Shown one piece after another: positions 63,472 through 64,000 of a stretch of 64,000 nucleotides of DNA. The position numbers and the translations under genes are program-made. Under the pieces are notes generated by a model. The model did no database searches, was not told where the DNA came from, and was given only the letters and a program-made list of their open reading frames with translations. Source of the DNA: Closterium sp. Naga37s-1 (taxonomy: Eukaryota > Streptophyta > Zygnematophyceae > Desmidiales > Closteriaceae). The DNA is taken from NCBI GenBank assembly GCA_947471745.1, contig CANJKZ010000770.1:62001-126000 (forward strand), written 5' to 3'. How positions within the stretch are numbered: position 1 is the first letter of the stretch; every line of letters starts with the position of its first letter.

Positions 63472-64000
63472 GACAGCAGTAGACTAGCAGTGTGAACAGT
63501 AGGGTAAGGGCAGTGCAGTGATAGAGGCGCTGCTCTTACCGGACAGGGCGGCTTGGGCGGCTCGGCGGCTCGGCGGCTCGGCAGGACGGCGGCTCGGGCG
63601 GCTCGGCGGCTCGGGCGGCTCGGGCGGCTCGGCAACTCGGCGGCCCGGGCGGTTCGGCGGTCGGCTGCTGGGCGGCTCGGCGGCTCGGCGGCTCGGCTGC
63701 TCGGCTGCAGGACGGCTCGGCGGCTCGGGTGCTCGGCTGCTGGGCGGCTCGGTGGCTGGTGTGGTTGGTGACGACCGCGGCAGCAGTCGCAGAAGCTGTG
63801 GCGACTGCTGCTGCAGAGACGGCTGCGGCTGCTGCCTCAGGGACGGCGGCTGCCGGCCGCTAGGGGCCGCGAAGAGCGGCGGAGAGGCCGTGAAGGGCGC
63901 CACGAGGGGCCGTCGAGGGCGGCGACAGGCCGTGAGAAGGCCGCGGAAGGCGGCTCGAGGGGCCGCGAGGGGGGGGCCGTAAGGGGCCGACTGGCGACGG
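63472..64000 (-). repeat. GC-rich leader of element K, partial
   Basis: From about 63540 to 63760 an array of CGGCTCGGCGG/CGGGCGGCTCGG units; then less regular GC-rich sequence with AGGGGCCG segments. Continues past the window. No gene supported. Confidence 0.8.

Larger units (their letters stand above)
58204..64000 (-). mobile_element. Copia element K, runs off the window
   Basis: Antisense copia element. 3' LTR 58204-58329, conserved 3' block to 58536, RNase H about 58537-59010, reverse transcriptase about 59200-59967 (YVDDLVFA near 59500-59525), linker, integrase about 61900-62310, protease/GAG-pre-integrase region about 62450-62840, gag to the ATG at 63471 and GC-rich leader to the window end. 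The 5' LTR is outside. Related to E (LDDLQLFLQCD versus VDDLQLFLQCD). Broken, about three breaks. It interrupts the J-like LTR remnant. Confidence 0.88.

Overview
The window reads as nuclear DNA of a GC-rich streptophyte (green-lineage) genome. One host gene, with three GT-AG introns, encodes a plastid-type glutathione-transferase-like protein. Most of the rest is Ty1/copia LTR retrotransposons with initiator-Met-tRNA-like primer sites. The style (Ser/Gly-rich linkers, GC-rich copia families, introns of 360-660 bp) would suit a zygnematophyte alga such as Closterium or another early-diverging streptophyte; this is a low-confidence inference. No RNA genes, CRISPR arrays or bacterial features were seen.

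Layout. 1-3868: 3' part of copia element A (+), whose LTR abuts copia element B (-, 3869-10379). 10417-10852: LTR-like remnant with dense hairpins. 10926-14254: the host GST-like gene, four exons. 14328-18434: a MITE-like element holding a complete-looking pogo/Tigger-type DNA transposon (14363-17944), each with its own terminal inverted repeats and TA target duplication. 18923-22757: broken hAT-like gene (-), split by copia element C (19188-21853, target duplication CCTGC). 22758-40684: mosaic block of elements D and F (-), with young element E (29938-36219) inside the leader of D. 40685-58001: old copia fossil H (+), holding G (43894-57766), which holds non-coding LTR element I (46349-54208), which holds full-length copia J (47091-53572). 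58002-58203: J-like LTR remnant. 58204-64000: element K (-), running off the window.

A-G, I and K form a related group: LTRs of about 120-160 bp, primer site touching the LTR, a TGGGCCCA palindrome just past the primer site, a long GC-rich tandem-repeat leader before gag, and a conserved 3' untranslated block before the polypurine tract. Those with the relevant part of gag carry an extended zinc-knuckle-like Cys/His pattern. I has the ends but no coding domain and looks like a passenger of this machinery. J is a different copia lineage with ~819-bp LTRs and one open gag-pol frame. LTR-pair comparison by eye orders insertions from young to old: E and J (about 1%), I (2%), C (3%), G (4%), with H the oldest.

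The strongest leads are the combination of conserved palindrome/hairpin and minisatellite leader next to the primer site, the extended zinc knuckle, the pogo-in-MITE nest, and the mismatched LTRs bounding the D/F block.
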